Assembly (NCBI GenBank): GCA_035508435.1
Contig: DATJNA010000010.1
Span: forward strand, 12,724-76,723
Reading direction: 5' to 3'
DNA from: JASHVB01 sp035508435
GTDB taxonomy: Bacteria; Pseudomonadota; Alphaproteobacteria; Acetobacterales; Acetobacteraceae
DNA length: 64,000 nt
This document shows positions 1 to 8,537 of this stretch, piece by piece (within the stretch, counting starts at the first letter, position 1; every line of letters begins with the position of its first letter). Under the pieces are notes generated by a model. It was not told where the DNA came from. It saw only the letters and a list, made by a program, of their open reading frames with translations, and searched no databases. Position numbers and translations under genes: made by a program.

Positions 1-472
1 GGGAAGCTTGTTTCGCCCCGCAGTCTGCGGGATCGCCGCAAGGCGATTGCCCGGCCAGGCGTTGCGGCGTCATATCGCTGTCACAAGCGTTGCTCCCGCC
101 GCGTGTCGTGCCGGCCGCTATGAGATCCCTGGCGCGACGGAACGGCATCAGCACTCTATCGGAGAGGCGCTGCGGGTAGTGTGAGAAGCGGGGAACAGTG
201 GCACCGATGAACATGTCGGCCAGCATAGCCCCACGCTGGTTACAGCCGACGTACATGGTAGCGACGGGCAGGCGCGGAAGGTCTCGAACATGTCCTTGCT
301 CGCGTGCATTCTCGCCAGCACATTTTCGGCGGCGACACGGTGACGACGACCGCATGGATTGCAACGACAATGCGCTGCGTCGCGGAGACTGCGCTCCGCC
401 GCAACGATCCTGGTCGGAGCCTGCGCGATCCCTTCAGCTCAAGGCGGCATATTCGATCGGTGATGCCGATCG
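1..472. other. left-edge region without a recognised gene
   Basis: No protein family is recognisable here. On the minus strand a frame stays open from an ATG at 256 off the left edge (at least 85 codons), but its composition does not resemble a known family. Two small hairpins lie in tandem at about 17-31 (6-bp stem, 3-nt loop) and 32-47 (6-bp stem, GCAA loop). They could be a terminator for a gene to the left or part of a repeat. Confidence 0.3.
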
Positions 473-1360
473 CTACTCCGCGAACCCCTGATCCCACGGC
501 TCGGGCACCATCGCATAGCCGTCCCCATGCTTCACCACGTGCGCAAAGCCGGGGAAATGCACGTGCATTCCGGCGATCAAATGCCGGTCGGTCGCCACCT
601 GGTCGAAAATCCGCTTGCGCGTGGACGCCGCGGCATGCGGGTCGGTGTCGAACTCGATCGTCACGTCCGGCCGCGGCACCTGGATCTCCGGCACATGCAC
701 GATATCGCCCCAAATCAGCAGCGACTCCTTGCCCGACGAAATCATGTAGCCGCTATGCCCCGGCGTGTGCCCATACAGCGGCACGGAGCGCACGCCCGGA
801 AACACCTCCACGCTGCCGCTGAACCTGTGCATCACGTTGTGATACGCGGCGATTTGCTCCCGCGCGCACTGGAAATAGAGCTTCTTCGCCCGCTCGCTGG
901 CGCGCGCCATCGCCGCATCGTCGTGCCAGTGGCGCGGCTCATTCTCATGCACCACCAGTTCGGCATTGGGGAACAATTTCGCGCCCGTGTCCGGATCGGT
1001 CAGCCCGGCCGAGTGGTCCGGATGCATGTGCGTCAGGATCACGCGTTCGATCGCGGCGGCCTCGACGCCCGCCGCTGTCAAATTCTGCTGCAGCTTGCCC
1101 GCAGTCGGCAACAGATAGTTGCCCGAGCCGGTCTCGATCAGCGCCAGGCGCCCGCCGGAATAAACCAGATAGCAGTTGACCGAGGTGCGTCGTCCCGGAC
1201 GAAACGCGTCGCTCAACATGCGGCCCGCCTCGTCGGGCGCGATGTTCTGTAGCACCTCCAGGGTGCCATCCAGGTAGCCATCGGACAGCGCGGTTACCAC
1301 GATGTCGCCGATACGACGGTGATACACGCCGGGTATCTGCCGGGACGGAGGCTGAGGCAT
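473..1360 (-). CDS. MBL-fold metallo-hydrolase
   Basis: This is a soluble metallo-beta-lactamase-fold hydrolase of 295 residues, probably binding two zinc ions. The hallmark HMHPDH is at residues 111-116, further metal ligands are likely at His198/His202 (GHTPGH) and Asp219 (WGD), and a C-terminal histidine lies in the GMHVHFPG segment. The architecture resembles the lactonase-like MBL proteins often annotated as quorum-quenching or AidA-type, but the substrate cannot be read from the sequence. I chose the ATG at 1360 because AGGAG lies about 7 nt upstream; an in-frame ATG at 1435 has no such site and adds 25 unconserved residues. It runs in the same direction as the MFS gene upstream, about 110 bp away. 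Confidence 0.85.
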   Translation of the reverse strand: MPQPPSRQIPGVYHRRIGDIVVTALSDGYLDGTLEVLQNIAPDEAGRMLSDAFRPGRRTSVNCYLVYSGGRLALIETGSGNYLLPTAGKLQQNLTAAGVEAAAIERVILTHMHPDHSAGLTDPDTGAKLFPNAELVVHENEPRHWHDDAAMARASERAKKLYFQCAREQIAAYHNVMHRFSGSVEVFPGVRSVPLYGHTPGHSGYMISSGKESLLIWGDIVHVPEIQVPRPDVTIEFDTDPHAAASTRKRIFDQVATDRHLIAGMHVHFPGFAHVVKHGDGYAMVPEPWDQGFAE

Positions 1361-1471
1361 GGACTCTCTCCTGAACGTTCTGACATCGCCGGTGACCGCG
1401 ACAATCGATCGCATCGCTGCCACGTGTTGGGTCACATGATGGGCCAGACGAGGCGACAGGCAAGCCAGGTG

Positions 1472-2737
1472 TCAGCGTTCGGGCATCCATCGCAGCGCCA
1501 CCGCGCCCGCGGCACAGAGCAATGCGGCTGCGACAAAGGCCGCCTGGACCGACCAGGCCAGCAATGCACCGCCCAGCGCCAATCCAATCGGCGCACCGGA
1601 CAGATTGAGGCTGATCGACACGGCCATGACTCGGCCCAGCCAAGCTGGATCGGTCCGGTGCTGGCGCAGCGTCAGTACGCTCACATCGACTGGCCCGGCC
1701 AGCACGCCAATCAGCATCAGGCCGATCGCCATGCCCACCAGGCCGAACTGCACGCTGACCGGCCAGATCGAAACGCCTGTTGCCCACATGCCGCAGATCA
1801 TCAGAAAGCGCTCACGGCCGGGTGCAGCATAATGGCCGATCAACAGTGCGCCCATCGCCGCGGCCGCACCCGAGGCTGCCCAAAGCGCGCCGACCAAAAG
1901 GTCCCCGTGCGCCCCGCCGCCACTGGCGCGGAGGACGAACACCGGCACTGCCACCAGCAGGATGCCCCAACTCATGTTGTAAGCGGCATAGCCGAGGGCG
2001 AGCGGACGCAGCGATGGATGCCGTACGACGTAGGCGACGCCCGCGGCGGCATCACCGAGCAAGCCGCCGCGCCATATGCGCAATGTTCGTAGCGGTTGGC
2101 GGCGCAGCGCCGACAGCATACTTGCGCAGGCCTCGACATAGCACGCGGCGATCGTCAGCAGGGCCGGCACCGCGCCGGCAAGTCCGACCAATGCGCCCGC
2201 GAGCGCTGGACCGCAGACGTCCACCACGGCGTGAATGGTCGTGTCGAGTGCGTTGGCCCTGTTGCGAGCCGCCTGCGGCACGAGGCTGGGCAGCAGCGTT
2301 CGCATGCCCGCGACCGAGAGCGGATTGGTCAACGAATACAGCGCTGCCAGGAGCAATACCGTCGCGCCATTGTCGCGCCCGGTGGCCACGAGCGTGGCGA
2401 GGACAAGAATGCAGCAGGCACTGACAACCATGTCGGCGGCGATGCCCCACGCCGGGCCCGCGCGGTCCAGCAGGGCGCCGGCAAGTGGGCTGACCAGGAG
2501 GCCCGGCGCCAGGGTGGCGAAGCCCACCCACCCGGCCAGCAACGGCGAATGAAAGCGTTGCAGCACATATAGTACCAGGACCAGCCCAAGCATCCGCTCT
2601 GCCACGCGCGCGAGCAAGGCAGCGAGCAACAGGCGACGCAGGTGGTCGATCCGAAGCAGGGCGCTATAGGAGAGAGAGATGGCGCCGGGCTCGGATGCAA
2701 CCGCGGTGTGGCTCGGGCGGTTACGAATCGGCCACAT
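1472..2737 (-). CDS. MFS transporter
   Basis: This 421-residue integral membrane protein has about 12 hydrophobic segments and belongs to the major facilitator superfamily, enterobactin-exporter/MFS_3 style. The short charged loop after the second helix (PLAGALLDRAGP) and the later ADxxRNRANAL-like loop (QAARNRANALDTTI) fit that group, which exports drugs or siderophores. The substrate is unknown. The ATG at 2737 starts a short cytoplasmic tail before the first helix; an upstream in-frame start at 2809 would add 24 poorly conserved residues. No strong ribosome-binding site is visible. The MBL hydrolase follows in the same orientation and could be co-transcribed. Confidence 0.8.
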   Translation of the reverse strand: MWPIRNRPSHTAVASEPGAISLSYSALLRIDHLRRLLLAALLARVAERMLGLVLVLYVLQRFHSPLLAGWVGFATLAPGLLVSPLAGALLDRAGPAWGIAADMVVSACCILVLATLVATGRDNGATVLLLAALYSLTNPLSVAGMRTLLPSLVPQAARNRANALDTTIHAVVDVCGPALAGALVGLAGAVPALLTIAACYVEACASMLSALRRQPLRTLRIWRGGLLGDAAAGVAYVVRHPSLRPLALGYAAYNMSWGILLVAVPVFVLRASGGGAHGDLLVGALWAASGAAAAMGALLIGHYAAPGRERFLMICGMWATGVSIWPVSVQFGLVGMAIGLMLIGVLAGPVDVSVLTLRQHRTDPAWLGRVMAVSISLNLSGAPIGLALGGALLAWSVQAAFVAAALLCAAGAVALRWMPER

Positions 2738-2929
2738 CAGGGACCGCCCGCCATGGATGACATCCGCACGAACGACGCCGCCAGCCAGACCGAGCGCAAG
2801 CCCGCCCAAGCGCCGGACACCGGCAACGGTGCCGCACCACCGCGCCGAAGGGTCGGACCGGAGAGCGAAGTTCGCGGCGGGCCGGAGGTGAATACGAGAC
2901 CTCTTCCACCAAAGCCGGCGGCAAACACA

Positions 2930-2960
2930 AAGCCTCTCCCACCAACGGCGGGAGAGGCTT
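2930..2960 (-). terminator. rho-independent terminator of the BI-1 gene
   Basis: A perfect 11-bp stem (AAGCCTCTCCC / GGGAGAGGCTT) closes a 9-nt loop. Read on the minus strand it is followed by a T-rich run (TTTGTGTTTG). It lies about 55 bp past the stop of the Bax-inhibitor-1 gene and before the MFS gene, so it probably separates the two transcripts. Confidence 0.7.
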
Positions 2961-3015
2961 GAGAGTTAGGCGTTGGGGTGGCTCCGGCGAAAGTCCCCGG
3001 GACCAATCCCGGCAG

Positions 3016-3789
3016 TCAGTTGCTGTTGCGGTTGCCCAGAAGCTGCAGCAGCAGCATGAACAGGTTGATGAAGTTCAGGTAGAGGCTCAGCGCGTCATAG
3101 ACCGCGCGCTTGGCCGCCAGCGCGGTCCCTTCGGCATAGGCGAACTGCGTATAGTTCGCCTTGATCCGCTGGGTGTCGTACGCCGTCAGCCCGGTGAACA
3201 CCACCACGCCGATGATGCTGATGGCGAACTGCAGCGCGCTGCTGTGCAGGAAGATGTTGACCAGCCCGGCGATGATGATGCCGACCAGCCCCATCAGCAG
3301 GAAGCTGCCGAACCGGCTCAGGTCCGCCTTGGTCGTGTAGCCGTAGATGCTCATCGCCGCGAAGGTCGCCGCGGTGATGAAGAACACCCGCACGATCGAC
3401 TCAGCGGTGTAGATCAGGAAGATGTTGGTCAGGCTGCAGCCCATGGCGGCGCAGAACAGCCAGAACAGCGCCTGGGCCGCGGTGGTGGAAAGCTTGTTCA
3501 CTCCCAGGCTCAGCACCAGTACGAACGCCAGCGGGGCGAAGATGGAGATCATTGCCAGCGGCGAGGCGTGCCGCACCATCGTGCCGAACGGTGTCTGCAC
3601 CACCGGGTAGAAAGCATCGATCAGACCGGTGTGGGCAATCAGATAGGAGATGATGCCGGTCAGCAGCAGGCCGGACGTCATCCAGTTGTACACACGCAGC
3701 ATGTAGGCGCGCAGTCCTTCGTCCAGGACGGCAGCCGTCGTGGCGGCGGATGCGCGCGTATAAGTCCGATATTCAGGACTGAAGGCCAT
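3016..3789 (-). CDS. Bax inhibitor-1/YccA family membrane protein
   Basis: This 257-residue protein has seven predicted membrane helices and a basic N-terminus. It matches the bacterial BI-1 (YbhL/YccA) family in length and pattern, including the conserved TGLTAYDTQRIK segment near residue 205 that carries family Asp residues, and an NLFMLLLQLLG C-terminus. Family members act in the inner membrane and have been linked to calcium leak and to interaction with FtsH. The role here is not shown. The ATG at 3789 begins at a normal family N-terminus (MAFSPEYR). A terminator follows at 2930-2960, so it is probably monocistronic. Confidence 0.9.
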   Translation of the reverse strand: MAFSPEYRTYTRASAATTAAVLDEGLRAYMLRVYNWMTSGLLLTGIISYLIAHTGLIDAFYPVVQTPFGTMVRHASPLAMISIFAPLAFVLVLSLGVNKLSTTAAQALFWLFCAAMGCSLTNIFLIYTAESIVRVFFITAATFAAMSIYGYTTKADLSRFGSFLLMGLVGIIIAGLVNIFLHSSALQFAISIIGVVVFTGLTAYDTQRIKANYTQFAYAEGTALAAKRAVYDALSLYLNFINLFMLLLQLLGNRNSN

Positions 3790-3898
3790 GATTCCCTTAC
3801 CTCTCGGGCGCTATGCCCCTGTTTCGCGCGCACATTTGGCGGATCGTCCGGGGCGGTTCAAGTCCGGAATGGTCGTTCGGCCAGGCGTGGCGGCTTTT

Positions 3899-6565
3899 TC
3901 ATTCATTGCGCAGCAACGGTGCCGGTTTGGCACGGAGCGCCGCCGCGGTGCCAGCGTAACCGAAAACCAGCATCATGGCGAGAGCCAATACCAGGGTGCC
4001 CACCAAGGTGCCGGGCAGGAACTCCCACCCCGCGTGCATAATATAGTGCAGCACCGCATAACTTGCAGCGGTTCCCACCAGTGCCGCCATCAGTCCGGCC
4101 GCGAGGCCAAGCGCCCCGAACTCCACCAGCCAGGCCGCGCGGATCTGGGCCCTCGTGGCGCCAAGCGTCTTCAGGATCACGGCCTCGGCCGCGCGCCGCC
4201 GCTGGCCGGCGGCGACCGCGCACACCAGCACCAGTGCGCCGGCGGCAAGCGCAAGGGATCCGGTCGCGGCCAGCGCCGTCGCGACCTGTCCCAGCAGCGT
4301 CGCGACCGCCGCCAGCACGTCCGCGACGGCGATGCCGGTCACGTTGGGCAGCGCGTCGGTTTCGGCCCGCAGCAGCGCGCCCTGATCCGGCCCGGCAACC
4401 CGCACCGTGGCGATGTGGGTATGGGGCGCATGCTCCAGTAGGCCCGGGCTGGCGAGAAGGGCGAAGTTAAGCGACAGGCTCTGCCACTGGATGTCGCGCA
4501 AGCTGGCCACTTTCAGGTCGACGTCGCGCCCGAGCACGTTCACCCGGATGATGTCGCCGAGCTTCACGCCCCAGCCGCGCGCCAGCCCGGCGTCGAATGA
4601 CACCAGCGGCGGGCCGGCATAATCCGGCGGCCACCAGCCCCCGGCGACGATGCGGGTGCCGGGGGGTGGCTTCGCCGCATACGTCAGGCCGCGGTCGCCA
4701 CTCAGCGCCCAGCGTGTGCCGGGCGTGGCCTTCACCTGGTCGGCCGGCACTCCGTTCACCGCCACGATACGCGCGCGCATGGAGGGCAGTTGTTCGACCG
4801 AAGCCACCCCCGGCGTGGCGTGGGCGATTTGCTCGAAACGGGCAAGCTGGTCGTTCTGAATGTCAATGAAAAAGAAGCTCGGGGCGTTGGCGGGCAGTTG
4901 CTCCTGCACTTCATGGCGGACATTGGCCTCGATCAGGGCGACGGCGGCGAGGGTGGACAGCCCCAGCCCGACCGAGACCAGCAGCAGGGCGGTCGTGTTG
5001 CCCGGCCGATGCAGATTGGCGATGCCAAGCCGCGCCCACGGCGCCGCAAGACGCGGGGCGGCGCGAGCGGCCCGTGTCACGACCAGCCCGCCGAGGCGGA
5101 AAAGCACCAGGGTGGCGAGGGCGGCCAGACAGAAATATAGCGCGAAGCGGCGATCGGTCGCGGTGCCGACCGTCAGCCCGATCAGCGCCAGTGCCAGCGC
5201 CGCGTTCACTGCGATCAGGCCGCGCGTCGGCGCGGTGTGTTCCGGCAGCAGCGCATCTCGGAACAAGGCACCACCGGGAATGCGAGCGGCGCGGCCGAGC
5301 GGCCATAGAGCGAAGGCCAGCGCCGTCAGCAGGCCGTAGGCGGCGGCGAGCCAAAGCGGGATGGGGTAGATGCCCAGTACCGGCGGCACTGGCAGCATGT
5401 CCTTCAGAAACACTATCCCCACCAGCGGCAGCGCAGCGCCGACGGCCAGTCCGACGACGATCCCGATCGCCGCCAGCGTCAGCACCTGGATCAGGCAAAC
5501 CGCGAACACGGTCCCGGCGGAGGCACCCAGGCAGCGCAGCGTCGCGATGGTCCTTGCTCGCGCATCCAGCCAGGCTCGCACGCCGTTGGCCACACCGATG
5601 CCACCCACCAGCAGTGAGGTCAGACCGACGAGCGTCAGAAACTGGCTGGTCTGATCGATGAAACGCGTCACGCCGGGGGCAGCGTCGTGGGAGTCGAGGA
5701 TGCGCCAGCCGGTATCGGGGAACGCGGCGCGCAGGGCGGCCTCGGTGGACGGCCCCTGCGCGGCCGATGGCAGCGCGGCGCGAAGGCTGTAGCGCACCAT
5801 GGAGCCGGGCACGATCAGCCCGGTCTCAGGCAGCGCCGCCGCGGAGATCACCGCACGTGGGCCGAGCAAGGATGGGGTGGCAGCCTGGTCCGGCTCGCTG
5901 ACCAGGACGGCGCTGATCCGGAGGGTGGCGTTGCCTAACCGGACCGTGTCACCGACCTGCAGGCGCAGGCGGTCCAAGACGAGTTGCTCGACCGCCAGAC
6001 CGTACTGCCCGTTATGCGGCGCCAGCGCCGAGGCGATCGGCATTGCAGGCGACAGCACTGGCGATCCGGCCAGCGGCCAGGCCGGGTCCACCGCTTTCAG
6101 CTCGATGAGCTGGCGCTCACCGGACCGGGCCACCAGCAGAGAGCGCATCTGCACCACATCCGACAGGTGGGCGCCGCGGGCGCGCAGCCAGTCGTGCAAC
6201 ATCCGGGGCATCGCCTGGGCGCCGCCGTCGACAGCCAGGTCACCGCCAAGGAGCTGCCGCCCGTCCGCCGCCAGCCCGCGTTCGATAGCGGCGCGAAGCG
6301 TGCCGACCGCGGCGATTACCGCAGTCCCCAACGCGAGGCAGAGCAAGACGATGGCCAGGCCGCGTACTCCGCCGCGGAGTTCGCGGCGCGCGAGGCGGAA
6401 GGGAACGCGGAAGGACAGGCTCCCCCTCCCCGGGCGGGAGGGCGTGGGGCGCGGGGTGCGGACGGCCAAGGACAGCGGTTGCACGCGCTCCTCCCCCCAA
6501 CCCCCTCCCGCACGGGGAGCGGGAGCCTCTGCACCTCCTCCTCCCTCTGCGACGCCTCGCGTCAC
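3899..6565 (-). CDS. FtsX-like ABC transporter permease (YbbP-type)
   Basis: This is the 888-residue membrane subunit of an ABC transporter of the FtsX/MacB type. It has an N-terminal helix (about 68-92), a large extracytoplasmic region, a first FtsX core around 300-440, a second extracytoplasmic region and a C-terminal FtsX core around 765-885. It pairs with the ATPase encoded just upstream; the two reading frames overlap as GTGA at 6562-6565. This copies the ybbA-ybbP arrangement beside tesA known in enterobacteria, a group whose substrate is not firmly established. The first 50 or so residues are Gly/Pro/Arg-rich and are encoded by a repeat element (6419-6520). Homology to the family starts at about residue 50 (FRLARREL), and no alternative ATG, GTG or TTG start is evident right after the repeat. 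Confidence 0.85.
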   Translation of the reverse strand: MTRGVAEGGGGAEAPAPRAGGGWGEERVQPLSLAVRTPRPTPSRPGRGSLSFRVPFRLARRELRGGVRGLAIVLLCLALGTAVIAAVGTLRAAIERGLAADGRQLLGGDLAVDGGAQAMPRMLHDWLRARGAHLSDVVQMRSLLVARSGERQLIELKAVDPAWPLAGSPVLSPAMPIASALAPHNGQYGLAVEQLVLDRLRLQVGDTVRLGNATLRISAVLVSEPDQAATPSLLGPRAVISAAALPETGLIVPGSMVRYSLRAALPSAAQGPSTEAALRAAFPDTGWRILDSHDAAPGVTRFIDQTSQFLTLVGLTSLLVGGIGVANGVRAWLDARARTIATLRCLGASAGTVFAVCLIQVLTLAAIGIVVGLAVGAALPLVGIVFLKDMLPVPPVLGIYPIPLWLAAAYGLLTALAFALWPLGRAARIPGGALFRDALLPEHTAPTRGLIAVNAALALALIGLTVGTATDRRFALYFCLAALATLVLFRLGGLVVTRAARAAPRLAAPWARLGIANLHRPGNTTALLLVSVGLGLSTLAAVALIEANVRHEVQEQLPANAPSFFFIDIQNDQLARFEQIAHATPGVASVEQLPSMRARIVAVNGVPADQVKATPGTRWALSGDRGLTYAAKPPPGTRIVAGGWWPPDYAGPPLVSFDAGLARGWGVKLGDIIRVNVLGRDVDLKVASLRDIQWQSLSLNFALLASPGLLEHAPHTHIATVRVAGPDQGALLRAETDALPNVTGIAVADVLAAVATLLGQVATALAATGSLALAAGALVLVCAVAAGQRRRAAEAVILKTLGATRAQIRAAWLVEFGALGLAAGLMAALVGTAASYAVLHYIMHAGWEFLPGTLVGTLVLALAMMLVFGYAGTAAALRAKPAPLLRNE
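6419..6520. repeat. dispersed palindromic repeat, copy 1
   Basis: This roughly 100-bp GC-rich unit starts with GCTCCCC and ends with GGGGAG. It has an internal hairpin at each end (CCCCGGGCGGGAGG; CCTCCCGCACGGGGAG) and a less conserved centre. A diverged copy with the same layout lies at 18759-18859 in the space between gspE and gspI. Copy 1 sits in the 5' part of the permease reading frame. It resembles a REP/MITE-type non-coding repeat. Confidence 0.6.
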
Positions 6566-7284
6566 GCGCCCGCCTCCGCCGCCTCAACCAAGCGCCCGTC
6601 GGACAGATGCACGCGGCGGTCGCAGCGGGCGGCCAACTCCGGATCATGGGTGATCAGCAGCAACGTGCTGCCGTGGGCCGCACGCAGCTCGAACAGCAGG
6701 TCCATCACATGGGCACTGGTGGCGTGGTCGAGATTGCCGGTGGGCTCGTCCGCCAGCAGCAGCAGCGGCGCGCCGACACAGGCGCGGGCGAGCGCCGTGC
6801 GCTGTTGCTCGCCGCCGGAGAGCTGGCCCGGGAGGTGGTCCAGACGGTGGCCAAGTCCGACCGCGCGCAATACCTCCTGAGCGCGATCAAAGGCGTCGGA
6901 CCGGCCAGCCAGCTCCAGCGGCACTGCCACATTCTCCAACGCGGTCATGGTGGGTATCAGATGGAAGGCCTGAAACACGATGCCCACATGCTCGCGGCGC
7001 AATCGGGCGAGCGAATCCTCATCCAGCGCCGTCACCTCCCGCCCTGCCAGGCAGACACTGCCGGAGGTGGCGTGCTCCAGCCCGGCCAGCACCATCAGCA
7101 GGCTGGTCTTGCCGGAGCCTGACGGACCGATCAGCCCCACTGCCTCGCCGCGGCCGAGATCGAGGTCGATCCCACGCAAAATGTTGACCGGGCCGGCAGT
7201 GGCAGGCACCGTCAGGTACAGGTTTCTGATCTGCACGAGCGGCGCGGAGCAGGCGGCAATCGGACATGGCGAGATGGCATCCAT
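6562..7284 (-). CDS. ABC transporter ATP-binding protein (YbbA/LolD-type)
   Basis: This 240-residue ATPase shows all motifs: Walker A GPSGSGKT at 53-60, Q-loop near 105, signature LSGGEQQR at 155-162, Walker B LLLLADE at 174-180 and the switch histidine in ITHD near 213. The EPTGNLD form of the D-loop region is typical of the LolD/MacB/YbbA subfamily that drives FtsX-type permeases. It is translationally coupled (GTGA) to the permease downstream. Its start codon at 7282-7284 overlaps the candidate starts of the divergent esterase gene, so one of the two genes may begin further in. An N-terminal stretch of about 15 residues precedes the usual family start. Confidence 0.9.
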   Translation of the reverse strand: MDAISPCPIAACSAPLVQIRNLYLTVPATAGPVNILRGIDLDLGRGEAVGLIGPSGSGKTSLLMVLAGLEHATSGSVCLAGREVTALDEDSLARLRREHVGIVFQAFHLIPTMTALENVAVPLELAGRSDAFDRAQEVLRAVGLGHRLDHLPGQLSGGEQQRTALARACVGAPLLLLADEPTGNLDHATSAHVMDLLFELRAAHGSTLLLITHDPELAARCDRRVHLSDGRLVEAAEAGA

Positions 7285-7942
7285 GGCGGCAGCATATGGC
7301 GTGCGCGGCGGATTACGTCACGCCTTGCCCGCGATCCTGGCGCTGACGGTACTGCTCTTCAGCCCACGAGCCGTTGCGGCCCCGGTCCGCCTCCTGGTGC
7401 TTGGGGACTCGCTATCGGCCGGCTACGGACTGCCGCATGAGGACGGGTTCGAGGTGCAGCTCCAGCAGGCCCTCCGGACCCATGGCTATGACGTCTCTAT
7501 CGTCGATGGAGCGGTTTCGGGTGATACTACCGCCGGTGGGAAGTCGCGGCTGGACTGGGTGCTCTCTGGCGGGGCGGATGCGGCGATCGTAGAGCTGGGG
7601 GCCAATGATGGCCTGCGCGGGGTGGACCCGAAAGACATGGAAACCAACCTGACCGCCATCCTTGATACGCTGGCAGCGAAGCACATCCCCGTGTTGTTGG
7701 AAGGCATGTACGCGCCGCCCAATCTCGGGTCGGATTTCGAACGAGCGTTCCGCGCAGTGTTTGACAGGCTCGGCCGGCGGCCTGGCGTGTTGTACGATCC
7801 ATTCCTTCTGCAAGGCGTGGCCGAGGTGCCGGCCTTGACGCAGCCGGACGGGCTGCATCCCAATGCCGCCGGCGTGCACCTTGTGGTCGAGCATGTGTTG
7901 CCGCTGGTGGAGAAGCTGTTGCAGGAGGCCCGCCCGGCATGA
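7283..7942 (+). CDS. tesA: arylesterase / lysophospholipase TesA (SGNH hydrolase)
   Basis: This secreted 219-residue SGNH hydrolase has an N-terminal signal peptide (hydrophobic core about residues 17-27, cleavage near AVAA-PV). It then carries block I GDSLSAGYG with nucleophile Ser43, block III GANDG with Asn108 and block V DGLHPN with Asp189/His192. Family enzymes hydrolyse short acyl esters and thioesters in the periplasm. It lies divergent from an ATPase/FtsX-permease pair as in the conserved tesA-ybbAP locus, and overlaps the next gene by 4 bp (ATGA). Candidate starts are ATG 7274, ATG 7283 and GTG 7301; I took 7283. A start at 7301 would give a tighter signal peptide and would avoid overlap with the divergent gene. 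Confidence 0.85.
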   Translation: MAAAYGVRGGLRHALPAILALTVLLFSPRAVAAPVRLLVLGDSLSAGYGLPHEDGFEVQLQQALRTHGYDVSIVDGAVSGDTTAGGKSRLDWVLSGGADAAIVELGANDGLRGVDPKDMETNLTAILDTLAAKHIPVLLEGMYAPPNLGSDFERAFRAVFDRLGRRPGVLYDPFLLQGVAEVPALTQPDGLHPNAAGVHLVVEHVLPLVEKLLQEARPA

Positions 7943-8475
7943 GGCTGTTCGTTGCGCTCGACCTGCCCTGGGACTTGCGCCAGCGCGTCGCGATGCTGGC
8001 GGGCGCCGGCATTCCTGGTGCGAAATGGGTACCGTCCGAGAACTATCACATCACCCTGCGCTTCATCGGCGAGACTCCGGCGTACCGCGCCGAGGAGATC
8101 GACCATGCGCTGGCCGCTCTGAAGGCACGCGGCTTCTCGCTGACCTTGGCCGGGGTGGGTACGTTTGCGCGTTCGGGGCGGCCCACGTCACTATGGGTGG
8201 GGGTGGAGCGCAATCCCCAGCTCGATCACTTGCAGAACAAGATCGAGACCGCGCTGCAGCGCGCCGGGCTGGAGCCCGAACGGCGCCGTTTCGCGCCACA
8301 CGTCTCCCTGGCGCGGCTGGACAACGCCGTTGAGGGCAAGCTTGCGTCGTTCGTGCAGGCTCACAATCTGTTCCGCGCCGATCCGGTGCCGGTGGAGCAC
8401 TTCACCTTGTTCAGTTCGCTGTTGGGAAAAGAGCAATCGGTCTATACGCCGGAAGTGGAGTACGCGCTCGGATAG
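7939..8475 (+). CDS. thpR: RNA 2',3'-cyclic phosphodiesterase
   Basis: This 178-residue soluble enzyme of the 2H phosphoesterase superfamily carries both histidine tetrapeptides: HITL at 37-40 and HVSL at 121-124. Family members (formerly called LigT or 2'-5' RNA ligase) open 2',3'-cyclic phosphates on RNA ends. The length is typical. The start codon overlaps the tesA stop (ATGA at 7939-7942), which implies translational coupling. No further plus-strand gene follows; the next gene is convergent. Confidence 0.9.
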   Translation: MRLFVALDLPWDLRQRVAMLAGAGIPGAKWVPSENYHITLRFIGETPAYRAEEIDHALAALKARGFSLTLAGVGTFARSGRPTSLWVGVERNPQLDHLQNKIETALQRAGLEPERRRFAPHVSLARLDNAVEGKLASFVQAHNLFRADPVPVEHFTLFSSLLGKEQSVYTPEVEYALG

Positions 8476-8537
8476 CGACGGCGATCGGCGCTATGCCCGC
8501 GGCGATACGACGCATCGCTCGATTCGGCCAGGCTGCT

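Noticed and set aside
2753..2962. 69-codon plus-strand frame (MDDIRTNDAAS...) between the MFS and BI-1 genes
   Set aside because: Its start is 15 bp from the divergent MFS start, it has no ribosome-binding site, and it ends inside the terminator hairpin of the BI-1 gene. It reads like low-complexity noise.
4155..6880. Long plus-strand open frames opposite the permease and ATPase genes
   Set aside because: They are Arg/Ala/Pro-rich shadows caused by high GC content. The minus-strand frames carry all family motifs.
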